Origin: Magicicada septendecula
Taxonomy: Eukaryota; Arthropoda; Insecta; Hemiptera; Cicadidae
DNA: 64,000 bases
NCBI GenBank assembly: GCA_034769895.1
Contig: CM068367.1
Span: forward strand, 117,660,573 to 117,724,572
Reading direction: 5' to 3'
Part shown: positions 25,053 through 39,393 of the stretch, in pieces
Layout: each line of letters opens with the position of its first letter
How positions within the stretch are numbered: position 1 is the stretch's first letter
The notes under the pieces: generated by a model
What the model saw: only the letters and a program-made list of their open reading frames with translations
Databases searched by the model: none
Told to the model about the DNA's origin: nothing
Translations under genes and position numbers: made by a program

Positions 25053-25870
25053 CAAACACTTTTTGCTACAGTCTGTTTCTTGATGTATATAATATATATT
25101 TTATAATGACTTTACCTCAAGATATTTTCTCCTTATTTGGAACTTGTTTCGGGAAGCCTTGTGTTCCCATCTTCAGCCTTCCTGATTTTGAGCCTTGTGA
25201 GGTATTTGTGTGTTGGCTAGTTGTTGCTGTGGTTTCCTGTTGGTTTCTGGTGCTTTAAATTGGTATTGCTGTGTGTGATTCTGGTGTATATATTAGTATT
25301 TTGTGTATTTTCTATGTTGAGTGCTTTGAAAATTGTGTCATGTTTTGTATTGATTTGTATTTGTTCAGGTATTAGTTTGTTTTGTGTTTTATGTTTGTAT
25401 AATATGTATATATTAGATTTATATATTCCTGGTTTTTTGTATGCATGTAGGTGTCCAAAATAACGTTTTTTCAGCTGTTTTTTGTTTGTCCTATGTAACA
25501 TTTATTGCAATCTTGGCATTCAATTTTGTATATACCATTGGTTATTGTATTATCTTTGTTGTGTGGGTTATTTAGTTTTTGTAAATTATTTTTATTAGTT
25601 TTGTATGCTATTTTAATATCTGTTTTTAAATAGTTTTGTTGCTTTGTCATTTTATTATTTATGTATGTGAATGTGGTCCATTTTTTATTGTTGTTATTAT
25701 TTATGTGTTGTTCATTTTGATTAATTCTTAATTGTTCAGTTTTTATTTTATATTTCATTTGATTTTCTATTTTGTTTACAGTATTTTTACTGTATCCATT
25801 TTCATAAGCAATTTGGTATATTATATTTCTTTCTTTGTCTGTTTCTTGTTTGTTTAGGGGAATTTTGTAA
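25053..25870 (-). mobile_element. Penelope-like element 3' fragment with GIY-YIG endonuclease
   Basis: Minus-strand translation from about 25860 gives IPLNKQETDKERNIIYQIAY and NGYSKNTVNKIENQ, the linker after the PLE reverse transcriptase. Then comes GIYKIECQDCNKCYIGQT, the GIY-YIG motif with the CxxC-like insertion typical of PLE endonucleases. Downstream are residues matching the rest of the endonuclease (KKRYFGHLHAYK) and an IENTQNTNIYTRI-type C-terminus. The element then runs into a terminal region with a hammerhead-type core and ends near 25053. Only the 3' part is present and it is broken. PLEs copy RNA by target-primed reverse transcription, with this nuclease making the nick. Confidence 0.8.
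25140..25182 (-). ncRNA. hammerhead ribozyme-like core (PLE terminal type)
   Basis: The minus strand has CUGAAGA (25170-25176), U, stem II GGGAA/UUCCC, then GAAAC (25146-25150). Compared with the 7.8-kb copy, stem II pair 2 changed from A-U to G-C and pair 5 from G-C to A-U, so pairing is conserved while sequence is not. Confidence 0.55.
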
Positions 25871-26189
25871 TATAATATTATACATATTATACATTATATA
25901 TATTAAATATTTTATTAGAAGTGCGTTGTAATTCATAGGCAGTTGTAGACAGGAGCTAATGAGTTGTGAATTTATTTCCTCGTTTGTAATAACTGTGGAC
26001 TGTTGTGAGGAACATCTGACATCTTAGTACTGTATACGTATATACTATATATTTATACATAACATAAACGAAACATACGTAAAGCAGACAAATAATATAA
26101 TTGCAGAAGAAATCATATATAATTGTGAAACATAGAATATTATTACTGAAAGAAATTAGAAAATTGAAAAGTTACTTTTATAAAGGAAC
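25871..26189. other. AT-rich spacer, nothing recognised
   Basis: No supported feature lies between the PLE fragment and the LINE 5' region. Confidence 0.4.
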
Positions 26190-26606
26190 AGTTGGGGGGT
26201 AAGTCAAGTCCACGCCCCCGTCGTGCCCCCTGGGACCTTCTGTAGCCACATTGTAGCTACAGATGCTAACGGACCTCTGTGAAGGCCAACGGATGGAATG
26301 GTGGAAGAGATCTCAATGATCCAACAGCAGCACGTGCGGAAGAGTCTTAGAGGAGCAGACCTCTTCAAAAACCTGGGTTCATCTGACTCCGAATGATGGC
26401 CCCCAGTAAGGGCCCCTCCCTAGGGTTACAGGTGAAACCCGGTCAACGGTCTCAAATGCGGATGAGGCATCTCAGTTCCCAACGGCAGAGAGAGCGGAAG
26501 AACCTAGTGGAGTAAACCACGAAAAACAATCAGTTCGGACTAACAATTCGATCTTACCTCGGAATTTAATTCCTACTTTTGCACTCTATACAATTTCAAT
26601 TGCAGT

Positions 26607-27740
26607 ATGGAAAGTCCGCTAAATAAAGGCACTACCCCAGGTGGTAACTTAAAAGAGAAATCCACCATGGCATCATGCCATGCATTGGGACCAATGGTTC
26701 TGGGGAGCCCCAACAACTGCAATCAAAGGTTTGGGTCGGAGCAACCTTGGATTCCCTCTAAACTTAAATTTAAGAAGAAATTCTTTTTAGGCAGTTTAAA
26801 TGTAAATTCTTTACTCAAGACTGGTAAACAAAAAGAATTGGAAATACTTTTGGACAAGAATAAAATTCAAATTTTAGCAGTGCAAGAAACCAGATTCTTA
26901 GAGGAAAATGTAGCAGATAGGCCTACACAGAATTACAGAATCTTTAAGGGTAAACCAGCTATCAAAATTATGAAGGGGATGCCATTACTAGGCACAGCTT
27001 TTTATGTCCATAAAAATATAATAGAGAATGGAACAGAATTCAAATCTAGTTTAGAAAGAATATCTCTTCTAACAATTAAATGTAAACACAAAAAATACAC
27101 ACTTCTTAACTGCCACGCACCAATAAATTAAGACAACAGGAAGAATCCACAAAAAACAGAAGAATTCTGGAATGTTTTAGAAATTGAAATATCCAGGATC
27201 CCCAAATCAAATGTTATAATACTACTGGGAGATTTCAGTGCTCAAATTGCCTATTTGAGAGAAGAAATTTGAGAACATCGTAGAGCAATATCCAGTCCAC
27301 AGAAGAACTAATAAAAATGGTATGAGACTAATTAATTTATGTAAAGGTTCTCAATTGAAATTAATGTCTACTTTCTTCAGAAAGCTTTCAAGAAAGGCTT
27401 AAACGTAGATATCTCCAAACCCGATGTTAGGAGAATTTCAGTTAGATCATGTAGCTATTTCTCGAAGAAATATATAAAGGAAATTATGAATGTGAAAGTA
27501 AACAAAAATGGCGAATTTGATTCTGATCACTACTTGTCTAAAATTAAACTCAAACTCCTACCTAATAAAGTTCCTCGAAAATTACAAAAGTTATTAAAGT
27601 ATAATACATACAGATTTGCCATAACGGAAAAATCAATAAGAAAATATCAAGAAGAAACTAAAATAGTTAAGCATGGTAACTGGCAAGAGTTATCTACAGA
27701 AATCAATTATGCAGCAAAAAGTAACATTTGGTTTAGTTAA
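26607..27740 (+). pseudogene. LINE apurinic-like endonuclease region
   Basis: From the ATG at 26607 the frame contains FLGSLNVNSLLKTGKQKELE, the first APE motif, and AVQETRF with the catalytic glutamate. After the stop following CHAPIN the trace continues with LLGDFSAQI, matching LLGDFNAQ. Further on come GEFQLDHVAISRRN and, from 27486, DSDHYLSKIK, which carries the final SDH motif. In this family the endonuclease nicks target DNA to prime reverse transcription. The catalytic residues are recognisable, but stops after CHAPIN (27129) and near 27270, plus a frame change around 27400, break the protein. The region 27486-27740 is the last open part before the reverse transcriptase. Confidence 0.8.
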
Positions 27741-27899
27741 AAATAAAAGGCAAGTATGGTGGAATGAATTGTGTGAAGAAGGATTAGCAGAGAGAGCAAA
27801 AAAATGGAAATAGTGCAAATTCTCAGGGAAATCTGAACACTACGAGCAATTGAAGCAACAAAGAAAGGAAGCAGCAAGGATAATAAGGGGAACTAAATG

Positions 27900-29460
27900 A
27901 TCTTTTGGAAAGTTAAAACTTGTTAAAATGCCGGAAAATTTTATAAAAATAATTGTCGAGATTTCTATCAGAAAACCTTTGAAAAATAATAAAGCTAGTG
28001 GAGAAGACTCCATATCAGCTGAACTTTTGAAATGGTATCTACCAAAGATAAAAATGATCTACAATTAATTTTTGAAGAAATTTGGAAAACATAAAAAATC
28101 CCAGAAGAATGGAAGGTGGCCTTAATACATCCGCTGCATAAGAAGGGTGATAAGCTAGAGGTTAATAACTACAGAGGAATATCTTTACTTCCAGTTGCAT
28201 ATAAAATATTATCAAAGATTCTATTGAAGAAAGTAGAAAAAACGTTGGATAACCATTTAGGTGAATATCAGGGTGGCTTTAGGAAGGGCAGATCCTGTCC
28301 AGAACAAATATTCACTCTGGAGTCAATAATCCGTCAAAGGCTACTGAATTGAAAGGAAATTGTAGTAACATTTGTTGATTTCAAAAAGACCTTTGATTCT
28401 GTTGATAGAGAGAAACTATAGATAAAATAATCCGAGAATTTGGTGTTAAATCTAAATTGGAAAATCTAATCCGTGAAACCCTTACGGACACAGTCTCAAA
28501 AATAAAATTCATGGGAGAAATATCTCAGCCATTCAAAACAAATACAGGTGTAAAACAGGGTGATGGTATATCCCCAATTATTTTTAACTGTGTCCTGGAG
28601 AAAGTAGTGAGAATTTGGAATAAAAAATTAAAGGAATGCAAAATATCACCAATTATGTTGGGAAGAAGAAACAAACGTATTGAAATAAACTGTTTGGCAT
28701 TCCCAGATGACTTTGCTATACTTTCTGAACATCTTACATCTGCAGTAACACGAGCTAATTTTTTAGAGGACATAGCCAGTAGAACAGGCTTAAGAATTTC
28801 TGCAGGAAAAACAAATTTCTCACACACACTAAAAATGCGACAAAATTCCTGGTAACAGATATTGGTCGAATAGAGAGGGTTCGAAAATTTAAGTATCTAG
28901 GAGAGATAATTCAAGAGAATGGCTTGGAAAAATCTGCTATAGAAGAAAGGATTCATAAGATGGAAAGGGGATATGGTATAACTAAAGATATTTACAATCA
29001 AAAGCGCATATCTAAAAATGCGAAAATAAGGCATTACAGTACAGTAGTGAAGCCAGAATCCCTATATGCAAGTGAATGTCTAGCACTGAATTATAATTTA
29101 GACAAACTAGATATATTAGGAAAAACTAGAATATTAGACAAAACTAGAAAAATGAATTATTAGGAAAATATTAGGCCCACGAAAAACTTCAGAAGGTTGG
29201 AAATTAAGAAGTAATAATGAAATATATCAAAGTATAGAAAATATAACAGAAACAATGAGAAAAAGAAGACTATTATTTTTTGGACATTTATATAGAATGG
29301 ACGACAATAGGTTGACCAAGCAAATCTTCAGATATCTGTGGGGGAAGAAGTCAACATCAAGTTTGATTAAAGAAGTCCAAAAGGATTTAGAAAAAATAAT
29401 ATACACGCAGAAGAAGCAATTGACAGAGAAGTTTGTCGGGCAAAAGTGTTGAAAATGGAG
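27900..29460 (+). pseudogene. LINE reverse transcriptase and C-terminal region
   Basis: The order is KPLKNNKASGEDSISAELLK (about 27970), VALIHPLHKKGDKLEVNNYR (28116), GISLLPVAYKILSK, GEYQGGFRKGRSCPEQIFTL and VTFVDFKKTFDSVDRE with the first catalytic Asp (about 28370). After a frame change come GVKQGDGISPIIFNCVLEKV (28550) and CLAFPDDFAILSEH, where FADD has become FPDD, then KFKYLGEIIQENG (28885). The C-terminal part has SECLALNYNLDKL and MRKRRLLFFGHLYRMDDNRL (29255). Stops at about 28350, 28420 and 29161 and the frame shifts make it non-functional. The Pro before the DD pair is also seen in the 32.9-kb fragment, so it may be a subfamily trait. Confidence 0.85.
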
Positions 29461-29640
29461 GGAGTCCAGGGTAGGAGAGATAAAAACGCAGGTTCAAAAC
29501 AAAACTGAAGACAGGGAAGACAGGAAGAAGAGACACAGTGAGAAGATGAAATAATATTGGAAAAAAAGAAAAGAACAAAGAGTAAAGAATTGAAATTGGC
29601 ATGCGGTCCTTAGATGGCCGGTACGAAAAAAAAGAAACAG

Positions 29641-32599
<2,959 letters not shown>

Positions 32600-32734
32600 A
32601 CATATAGATTGTTTGAGGCCACATATCTAGAAATATATAATTTATCTACACAGCGATTAAGTAACAAACATCAATTTCCAGACACTCAGTATATAACAAA
32701 TTTAATTAAAAATACACGTAAAATCATATACTAA

Positions 32735-32905
32735 ATATCTGAAAGCAATCTTTATAGACAATGGTCTTTCCCTAATGCTTTTAATTGTGTTCTGGAGGAA
32801 ATATTTAGAGAATTAGAAGCTAAGCTCCAAAACAGAGGGATCCTAGGAATCAGACTGAGCGATCAAAATTCCAACCTTAGAATTAACTGTCTGGGCTTTC
32901 CAGAT
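32735..32905 (+). pseudogene. LINE reverse transcriptase fragment
   Basis: The translation NAFNCVLEEIFRELEAKLQN and LRINCLGFPDDLV matches the FNCVLEKV...INCLAFPDD part of the 26.2-29.6 kb LINE. It ends abruptly at GGTTAGGTTAGGTT (32913). Confidence 0.75.
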
Positions 32906-34199
32906 GATTTGGTTAGGTTAGGTTAAAATCAAGACAATTAGAACTCAAACTGTTTTGTAAAATACGATAAATAAAATGCACTCATGACATTTCCTTGCTG
33001 TCCCAACCTTAAAATTCTGTATAAGAAGGAGAATATTTTTAACGTGTGCTAATTTTGAGTATGCAGTAATTTCATTTCCTGCTGCCTTACTTCATTTGTT
33101 TGATATCCATTACCATTTACAAGATTTGGACTAAATTCTTGTACACGGCCAATGTTTATTAAAATTTAGTGCCATAATTTTTTCGTAACACTGTATCGGA
33201 TGAAACGGAATGTCGGGAAAGCAAAGGTCGAATAACTGCGATTCCACTCTATATATAACATTATATAATTTGTAAATAATATTATATATGTATATAATAC
33301 AAAATACATATAATATATTTATATTATAAATCTATGCGTGCGCGCGCGCGCGTGTGTAAAACAATCAGTATAAATAGGTCTAAGTCAAAAATATAAATGA
33401 AGCTTGCATCTCAATATGAGCTGACACATCTTGTATTTAAATACCTTGTCTACAAAATATCACTACAATATGCCGGTAATAGTCAACTTCACTGTGAAAG
33501 AGTGTTGTAGATACGGTGACCATACGTCCCGGTTTCTCCGGGACAGTCCCAGATTTCGGACCTAAGTCCCGATGTCCCGAAAAAGTAGCTAAAAGTCCCG
33601 GATTTATACTATACAATATTTTATCGTTTTAAAACAAGAATTGATCTTAATTTATGTAAACACAGCAGCCGTGGTCCATGGTTTGCTGAAGTTTACTCTT
33701 CGTACGTTAATACTCGGGAAAAAGTTTTATAAATTATATCCGATAAATAGTTTTTATGCAGATCGCTTGTAAAGTTAGCAACAGGCGATTTTAAACAAAT
33801 TAATGTATTTAAAAATAATGGATATAAATGAATGAAATTTTATACATTTATAGCACTAATGTACCCGACTTCCTTACCAAATTTAAAATCACTTTGTTAA
33901 TAATTAACGCCAAATATAACCTCCAATAAAAAGAATTATATTTTCAACGTTGTTTCAACGTTATAATATACAAAATATATAAATACATAATCCAAAATAT
34001 AAAACAAAAATTATGTAATATTGCACTCCAATGCCTGATGTTATTAAAATAAAGGAATATGATGCTAACAAGAACCAAATGTGACGTTGAACAAAACAGT
34101 CCGTTATGTAAGGCGTACATAATATTGTTTACGACAATCGCACGAACCGTCTGTTTAGTAACAGTGGAATAAACTGAACACCAGAGAAATTGGTAATTT
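32906..34199. other. AT-rich region with two small repeats
   Basis: A (GGTTA)n run of under three units lies at 32913-32926. An AT tract with a short (GC)n/(GT)n patch lies at 33245-33357. One hAT-like end is listed separately. No gene was recognised. Confidence 0.4.
33511..33610 (+). mobile_element. hAT-like terminal fragment
   Basis: The sequence ACGGTGACCATACGTCCCGG, then GGGACAGTCCCAG, then repeated AAGTCCCG and AGTCCCGGAT words, is typical of one end of a widespread hAT group (GGTGACCATACGTCCCGG start). No opposite end was found, so this is a scrap. Confidence 0.5.
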
Positions 34200-34350
34200 C
34201 AACTTTAATTACAGTTGCAATAAAACAATTGACAAAACACGGGAACAATTCTATTGGCTTGATCTTCCCCAAGATGTAGAGGAATCGTGTCAGCCCTGTG
34301 AAATATGTGCTGCAAGCCAGGGGCACTCATTGGGAAGAAACTCTTCTACA
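34190..34350 (+). mobile_element. Gypsy-type LTR retrotransposon integrase scrap (fossil)
   Basis: The plus-strand translation contains KTREQFYWLDLPQDVEESC and PCEICAASQG, the C-terminal half of the HHCC zinc-binding domain at the start of Gypsy integrases. Only this part is present, without LTRs nearby. It is a broken, old fragment. Confidence 0.6.
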
Positions 34351-35407
34351 ACGTAGCATGAATACAAGAGATGGAAGAAAGATCTAAACTTCAACCCCCC
34401 TCAAAGACCTGCGTCAGCTAAGCAGGAGGAACATTTTGACAGAGGGAATTAACGAGCCTTCGACAAGTGGTTGGTCTTCTTTGGCAGTGACGGAAGCAAA
34501 GGAGGACGATGGGTTACGTTTCGGCTACAGTGGTTGATTACGGGAAACTGGGCATGGCTACAAAATAGTAAATACAAATATTATACCCTCAACCCTCTCG
34601 ATTTCCAGCACTTTACTGATGTCGCCACACGATTAAAAAAAGATAATTTTTAATCTTATTGCTAATGACAATACATTCTCAATAACTGAAATATAATCTG
34701 AATAATAAATAAAACAATAGGACGCTGATTGTCCTGATTGAACTCTACAAGATTGAACCCGGATAAACAGAAATGCGGATAGAAATTTTTGTATAATTTT
34801 GATAGTTTTTATCTTATGGATAAATACAATTTTTATAAGCAATAAACGGACTGTAGAAATATTAAGGCTTGACGGTACAATAGGTCGTATAACGCCAGAA
34901 AACAATGTGGAGAAGATGTAGAAGGGGAGTATTCACAGAGATAGCTGCGTGTGCGGAATGATTTTGCCAAAAACGAAAACGGAAAGAGATTTGGCAGGAA
35001 GCCCTGGTGTATAACAGTGGTAAACGGGACTAAGGAGAAGTTAAAATAAAAACTAAAAACGTGGCTTAAAGTATGATGTCTTAAAAGCCAGCACGATTAG
35101 ATGGCACCACCGCGAAGTATTGTGAAAACTTAGTACCCGATGGATTAAATGCCAGGAGAAAGGAAGCGTTTTTTAGTGGGTAGCTCTCGAGTAACCCCCA
35201 CATAACCTTAAAGTGCTGTTTGCAGATTTTTTTCACATTCCTGAAAAAAATCTTAATCTTAATTCCTGAAAAATCTGATTCTTTAATACGTAATTTATAC
35301 CGGACTGTTTTGAAAAATAAGAAAGTTCAAAAAGTGCATTTATTTCAGTAGAATACAATGTAGTACGATGCGACCAGATTTGGTATACAAATACATCGTA
35401 CTCGGGT
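34351..35407. other. no gene recognised
   Basis: Open frames here are short and resemble nothing I can name. Composition becomes AT-rich after 34600. Confidence 0.35.
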
Positions 35408-35415
35408 CATATACT

Positions 35416-36040
35416 CAGTACCGGACTAAAATTGAACGCCAAACAGCACGGACGGCAACGGCAGCGGCAGCGACTTAAGAAGGCCGTGCCTCGGTACGAA
35501 AATATAAACAGCGGAGTGAAATACCGGGCGATAACATGTAAGGCCTACGCTAAAAGAGATTTCAACAGTGCAAAATATTTAACATATCAGGACACAAACA
35601 ATTTATTTAAAATCTCTCATCAGAACTTTTACCGAACAGTGGATAATTCGGAGTGCGGAAATCGGGTCAGTTACTCGAGCGAACGAACGGACAATACGCA
35701 TCATATATTGTGTGAGTGAACAAAATTGTGAGTGACATCAAAGACAATAACACATACAACTAGGATAAAGTATTGTAATAAATTTAATGCATCCTATAAA
35801 TAAACTACTTCTATTATTTCTTTAAACTTTGTATTTACAATATGAAAGTGGATTTGTATTTTAAACATTACTTATAAAGTTTCCTAACTAGGTGTATCAA
35901 TACAGTAAGTAGACAATAAATATATAACAGTAAAGTGTTTTTTCTACGTATTACTTAAAGATAAATTAGATTGTAAACACCCGTCTTATGGGAGGGTGCC
36001 TCATCCGCCCTGGGCCACCAGTGGCCTAAGTAAGCCACTG
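35416..36040. mobile_element. 625-bp non-autonomous hAT element
   Basis: An 8-bp duplication, CATATACT, lies directly outside both ends (35408-35415 and 36041-36048). The left end starts CAGTACCGGACTA; the right end, reverse complemented, starts CAGTGGCTTACTTAGGCC. CAGTG-type ends with 8-bp target duplications define the hAT superfamily. Inside, a 95-codon open frame (35432-35719) begins 16 bp from the left end; it is rich in Arg and Gln at its start and matches no transposase domain I know, so it is probably chance. Both duplication copies are perfect, which suggests a fairly young insertion. Confidence 0.85.
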
Positions 36041-36396
36041 CATATACTCAGTGTCACTGTGTCTAACAAAACTTTAGACAATACAAAAAGTTATCACTGA
36101 TACCATTTTTTTTTTTTGTTATAGTTTGATATTATGTGGCGTCACGATGTAACGAAGATAATCTGTGTTGCATAACTAAAGTTTATGTTGTATAAAAAAA
36201 GAGTTGACTAAATCGTAGTGAGGTTTGTCTACATTCTTGTCAAACTGTTTCTATCATTAAAGTCTAGAAATTAATTTCATGATTTCATGATTAGGCAAAT
36301 GTAAGTCTAATTATGTACAAAGTACTACAAATTGCAAAACATGCAAAAATCCAACTATTAAACAAAAAAGTTGCATACTAATTGTTATTTTGTTTT

Positions 36397-37148
36397 TTAC
36401 TTCCATGTTCCATAAGGAAGTGGAAGTACGGTGATGGCGAAAAAATCGTGTTCAAGATAAGGACTGATTCTGATTGTACTACCTTCAAAACATGAAGAAA
36501 AGTCGTTTTCCGAAAAGTGACTGTGTGTAGAATTTTTTCTATGGCGAACGATAACTGCCGCAAATTCAAACAGAATCAATTTTTTTCATATGTGCCCGAG
36601 TTGTAGATGACTCCAAGGCCTATTGATTTTGGTGAAGATCGGTTAAGGGGAAGGGATAGTTTGCCTGCAACGTTTTATGTTTTAACAAGAGGATAGTGCT
36701 TAGCCTAATTTTGATAAATAAAGTATCCTGAAAAGAAGGCCATAATAATCCACTGTAGAAAGGTTGATGAAACATCTATAAATAAAAAGGGTAGTTTAAG
36801 GGGGAGGGGGTAATTTTCTATAAATAAAAATGATAGTTGAAGAGGGAGGGGATAATTTTTTATATGTGTACTACGTTATCGGCAACAAAGAAGTAGTTTG
36901 TTGTTAAAATTCCTTCCCGGGCTGTTTGGCCGTAGTCCAATGTTTTCTGCAAACCAGACGTTTTAGCAGTGCCATCGACTGCCATCATCAGTGAAAATCG
37001 AGTGCGCTAACGTGAGGTGGTATACGTAGTGACTACAGTACTGTGGTTAAGGCTGAAGCAAGAAGTAGAAAGAAGTAGTTTCTATGGAAATATTTCATTT
37101 CGAAAATGATTTTAAATATAAATCTTAGAACATGGAAGTCACGTATGG
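36397..37148 (-). mobile_element. unclassified inverted-end element, copy B
   Basis: This is the inverted copy of 6276-7243. The ends ACTTCCATGTTCC (about 36400) and GAACATGGAAGTC (about 37129) are inverse to each other. The block 36397-36875 aligns along its length with copy A. The segment between about 36876 and 37095 is not shared and contains a hammerhead-type PLE terminus, so the copy seems to hold a nested insertion. Confidence 0.6.
36945..36995 (-). ncRNA. degenerate hammerhead-like core
   Basis: The minus strand reads CUGAUGA (36985-36991), U, stem II GGCAGU/ACUGCU of six pairs, then AAAAC in place of GAAAC. The G12 change would disable the ribozyme. Confidence 0.45.
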
Positions 37149-39240
37149 TTCTCCATACCGATATTAATAAACCTATTGTTGTTATTGACTTTTACATCGT
37201 CTAAAAGTAAAGCACAGCAATATTTTTTCTAATACAAATCAATTTTGGAGGCAATCCAGATAATTGGACATTCGATTAATCGTTATTAAACTCTACTTAT
37301 TTAAAGTAACTGTATTGACTAAAATAAAGCATACAGTACAATACATATTGTATATCTATTATTCTGATGTTGAATATAACACACTTTTGTAATACGTTAA
37401 AAATGAAATTGTAACACAAGCTTGTGGCAAAAATCTAAAATGCACTATTTCTACTTAGTTTTTTTTAGTAAGTGATAGGCGATAAAAGAGAAATCGAGTA
37501 TTTTAATAGAAAGCTATACATTCTCTTACACCAACATACGGTAACAGTGATTGGACAATTTCTCTGTGCGTGTGTTTTGTGTATGCGTTTAATTAATTTG
37601 ATTGTTTATGTTTATATTTATATTAATTTTTACATTTACATTTAAATTGTTAACTTGTAACTCTAAATACCTATATTTCTTGAAGCTATATCACAATTAA
37701 CGTAAATATAATAAATCACATCAGCAAGTATAAAGTCGTTTTACCTAAAGTAATTAAAATACAATTTTTTGACACAAGAAAAACACCGTATAATGAACCA
37801 CAAAATATTTTATAATTATACTAACATGTTTCGTATTGTCTTCTCTAACACGGGTTTTGGTCGTTTCCACCATTCTCATTGAATAAAGATTATTTTCTCT
37901 ATTAATATTCTATTATATATTACATCGAGTAAATAACGTCTCCCACTTGATGTATTTTTCACTCTATTAATTACATTAATTTAATTTTAATTTAATTAAT
38001 GAAGTCGTTAAGTAAACTATATGCAAAAAGTTACCTCGAGTTGAAACAACATTCAATATTATTATTATTATTATCGTTATTTGTGTATATCATTTTTTTG
38101 TTAGTACTGTTACTTTGTGTTGTTGGTTATGCACGAGTCTAAAGTTATGCTCTGACCTAACTTTAACATTTATGGGTAAAGTACGTTCTTTTTAATTGTT
38201 TCTATTGTTGTTACTACTATCATTATTAACGTAATACATAAAGACTATTGAATTTTCATGCGCAATAAAATTTTTAAGCCCAGTTTTTGTAATGTTTGTT
38301 ATAACGTTCTGGAATAATTATTTAAAAACAAATGTATTTAAATAATAACGAAACACAACAGGAACATGTAGTAATCGTAACATCCGTTCTAGTGGCTTGG
38401 GCCAACGTGTTACAGAATTACATTACACAGAGATGTTTATTGTTTATCACTTAGGTAGATAATAAACAAGGTCCTTATAAGCCAGCTATCAGCGAGATAA
38501 GATTCTTGAACAAATTCTGTAACTTAGAAACTTGAATTCGACTCGCATTTATATACTACGTATAATTTCTCTGTTTATATTTAACAGAGAAATTATAATT
38601 TAATGTTATAATTGAGACTTATAAAGCTTTACATTATAACACTTAATGAAGCTTTAATTCCAGCTATATTTTTTCTTCTATTTTACTTTATGTAAAAATC
38701 CAAATCGTGGATTTAATTTGCAATCTAACATTCAGTGTCTACTATAAAACTTTTTTCAAGTTTTAAGACTTTATTAGTTTAAAACGCTGTATAATTTCGA
38801 TACGACCATTAGTATCATTGCCAACATACGTTTATTTGGAATGGCCACGTCTGGTAAGTGGCTGAACATAGACTGGCGAAACAAGTATTAAATTGGTCAA
38901 CCAAAGGTAGAACGAGAGAAACAAACGTTGGAACCAAAACCAAAAAAAGATTGAAGAAAACCTGAAGAAAGTCGCAGATGGGAACATGAGGAAACGATAC
39001 ATTAAGGTTGTATAAAACGATTCAAGAAAATGAAGTTTCAAAATCGGAAAACGTTGTAAACCGATCTGTACACCGAATAATACCACTGGTCTTATTTTTG
39101 TTTCTGTTATTGTTGTTTTTACAATATCTATAATATTAATATCGATAATTATTTCGATACTGTATTATATTCTCATAACAATAAATGTTATTATCATCAC
39201 TAATTGTTATCATCAACATCATCGTCGTCATAATCATCAT
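37149..39240. other. AT-rich region, one weak LINE scrap
   Basis: At 38836-39080 the plus strand gives GHVW.VAEHRLAKQVLNWS, which resembles LINE C-terminal GH..RM..HRL.KQ motifs, but it is too degenerate to list separately. No other gene was recognised. Confidence 0.4.
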
Positions 39241-39265
39241 TATTACTATTATAAACGACGTAAAC

Positions 39266-39275
39266 TATATAAAGG
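39266..39275 (+). promoter_or_regulatory. TATA box of a candidate host gene
   Basis: TATATAAAGG is followed about 20-110 bp later by a GC-balanced leader and a coding start at 39384. The surrounding region is AT-rich, but this leader is not. Confidence 0.5.
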
Positions 39276-39295
39276 AGAGTTGGAGCGTGAGGCTG

Positions 39296-39391
39296 ATAAA
39301 GCAGATGCTGAGGAGCCGCGATCATTGACAGTTTGACACAGTTTTTAACTGGACACGGTCATTCTCGGGTTTAGCTTTACAAAATGGTGAA
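39296..39391 (+). CDS. candidate first exon of a host gene (5' leader plus 8 coding bases)
   Basis: A TATA box at 39266 predicts transcription start near 39296. After a leader of about 90 bp, ATG at 39384 sits in a good context (TTTACAAAATGG). After ATG GTG AA a strong splice donor GTAAGT follows at 39392, so the exon would encode only Met-Val plus two bases of the next codon. Very short first coding exons that interrupt the signal peptide are typical of insect cuticular-protein genes and other small secreted proteins. No second exon was recognised downstream within the window. The gene identity is therefore open, and the exon is inferred from signals only. Confidence 0.4.
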
Positions 39392-39393
39392 GT

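Larger units (their letters stand above)
26190..29640 (+). mobile_element. nearly full-length APE-type LINE, broken
   Basis: A GC-richer 5' untranslated region (26190-26606) is followed by an endonuclease and then a reverse transcriptase. All parts are on the plus strand and in the usual order. The 3' end (about 29600-29640) reads GCATGCGGTCCTTAGATGGC and then an A-rich tail. About ten stops or frame changes interrupt the single expected ORF, and a short deletion is likely near 27250. A fragment of a related family lies at 32735-32905. Clade is not assigned; the C-terminal RKRRLLFFGHLYRM type is widespread in insect LINEs. There is no RNase H domain. Confidence 0.88.

Noticed and set aside
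34471-34653. A coding region continuing the Gypsy integrase scrap
   Set aside because: The residues do not match the integrase catalytic core, so only the zinc-binding piece was kept.
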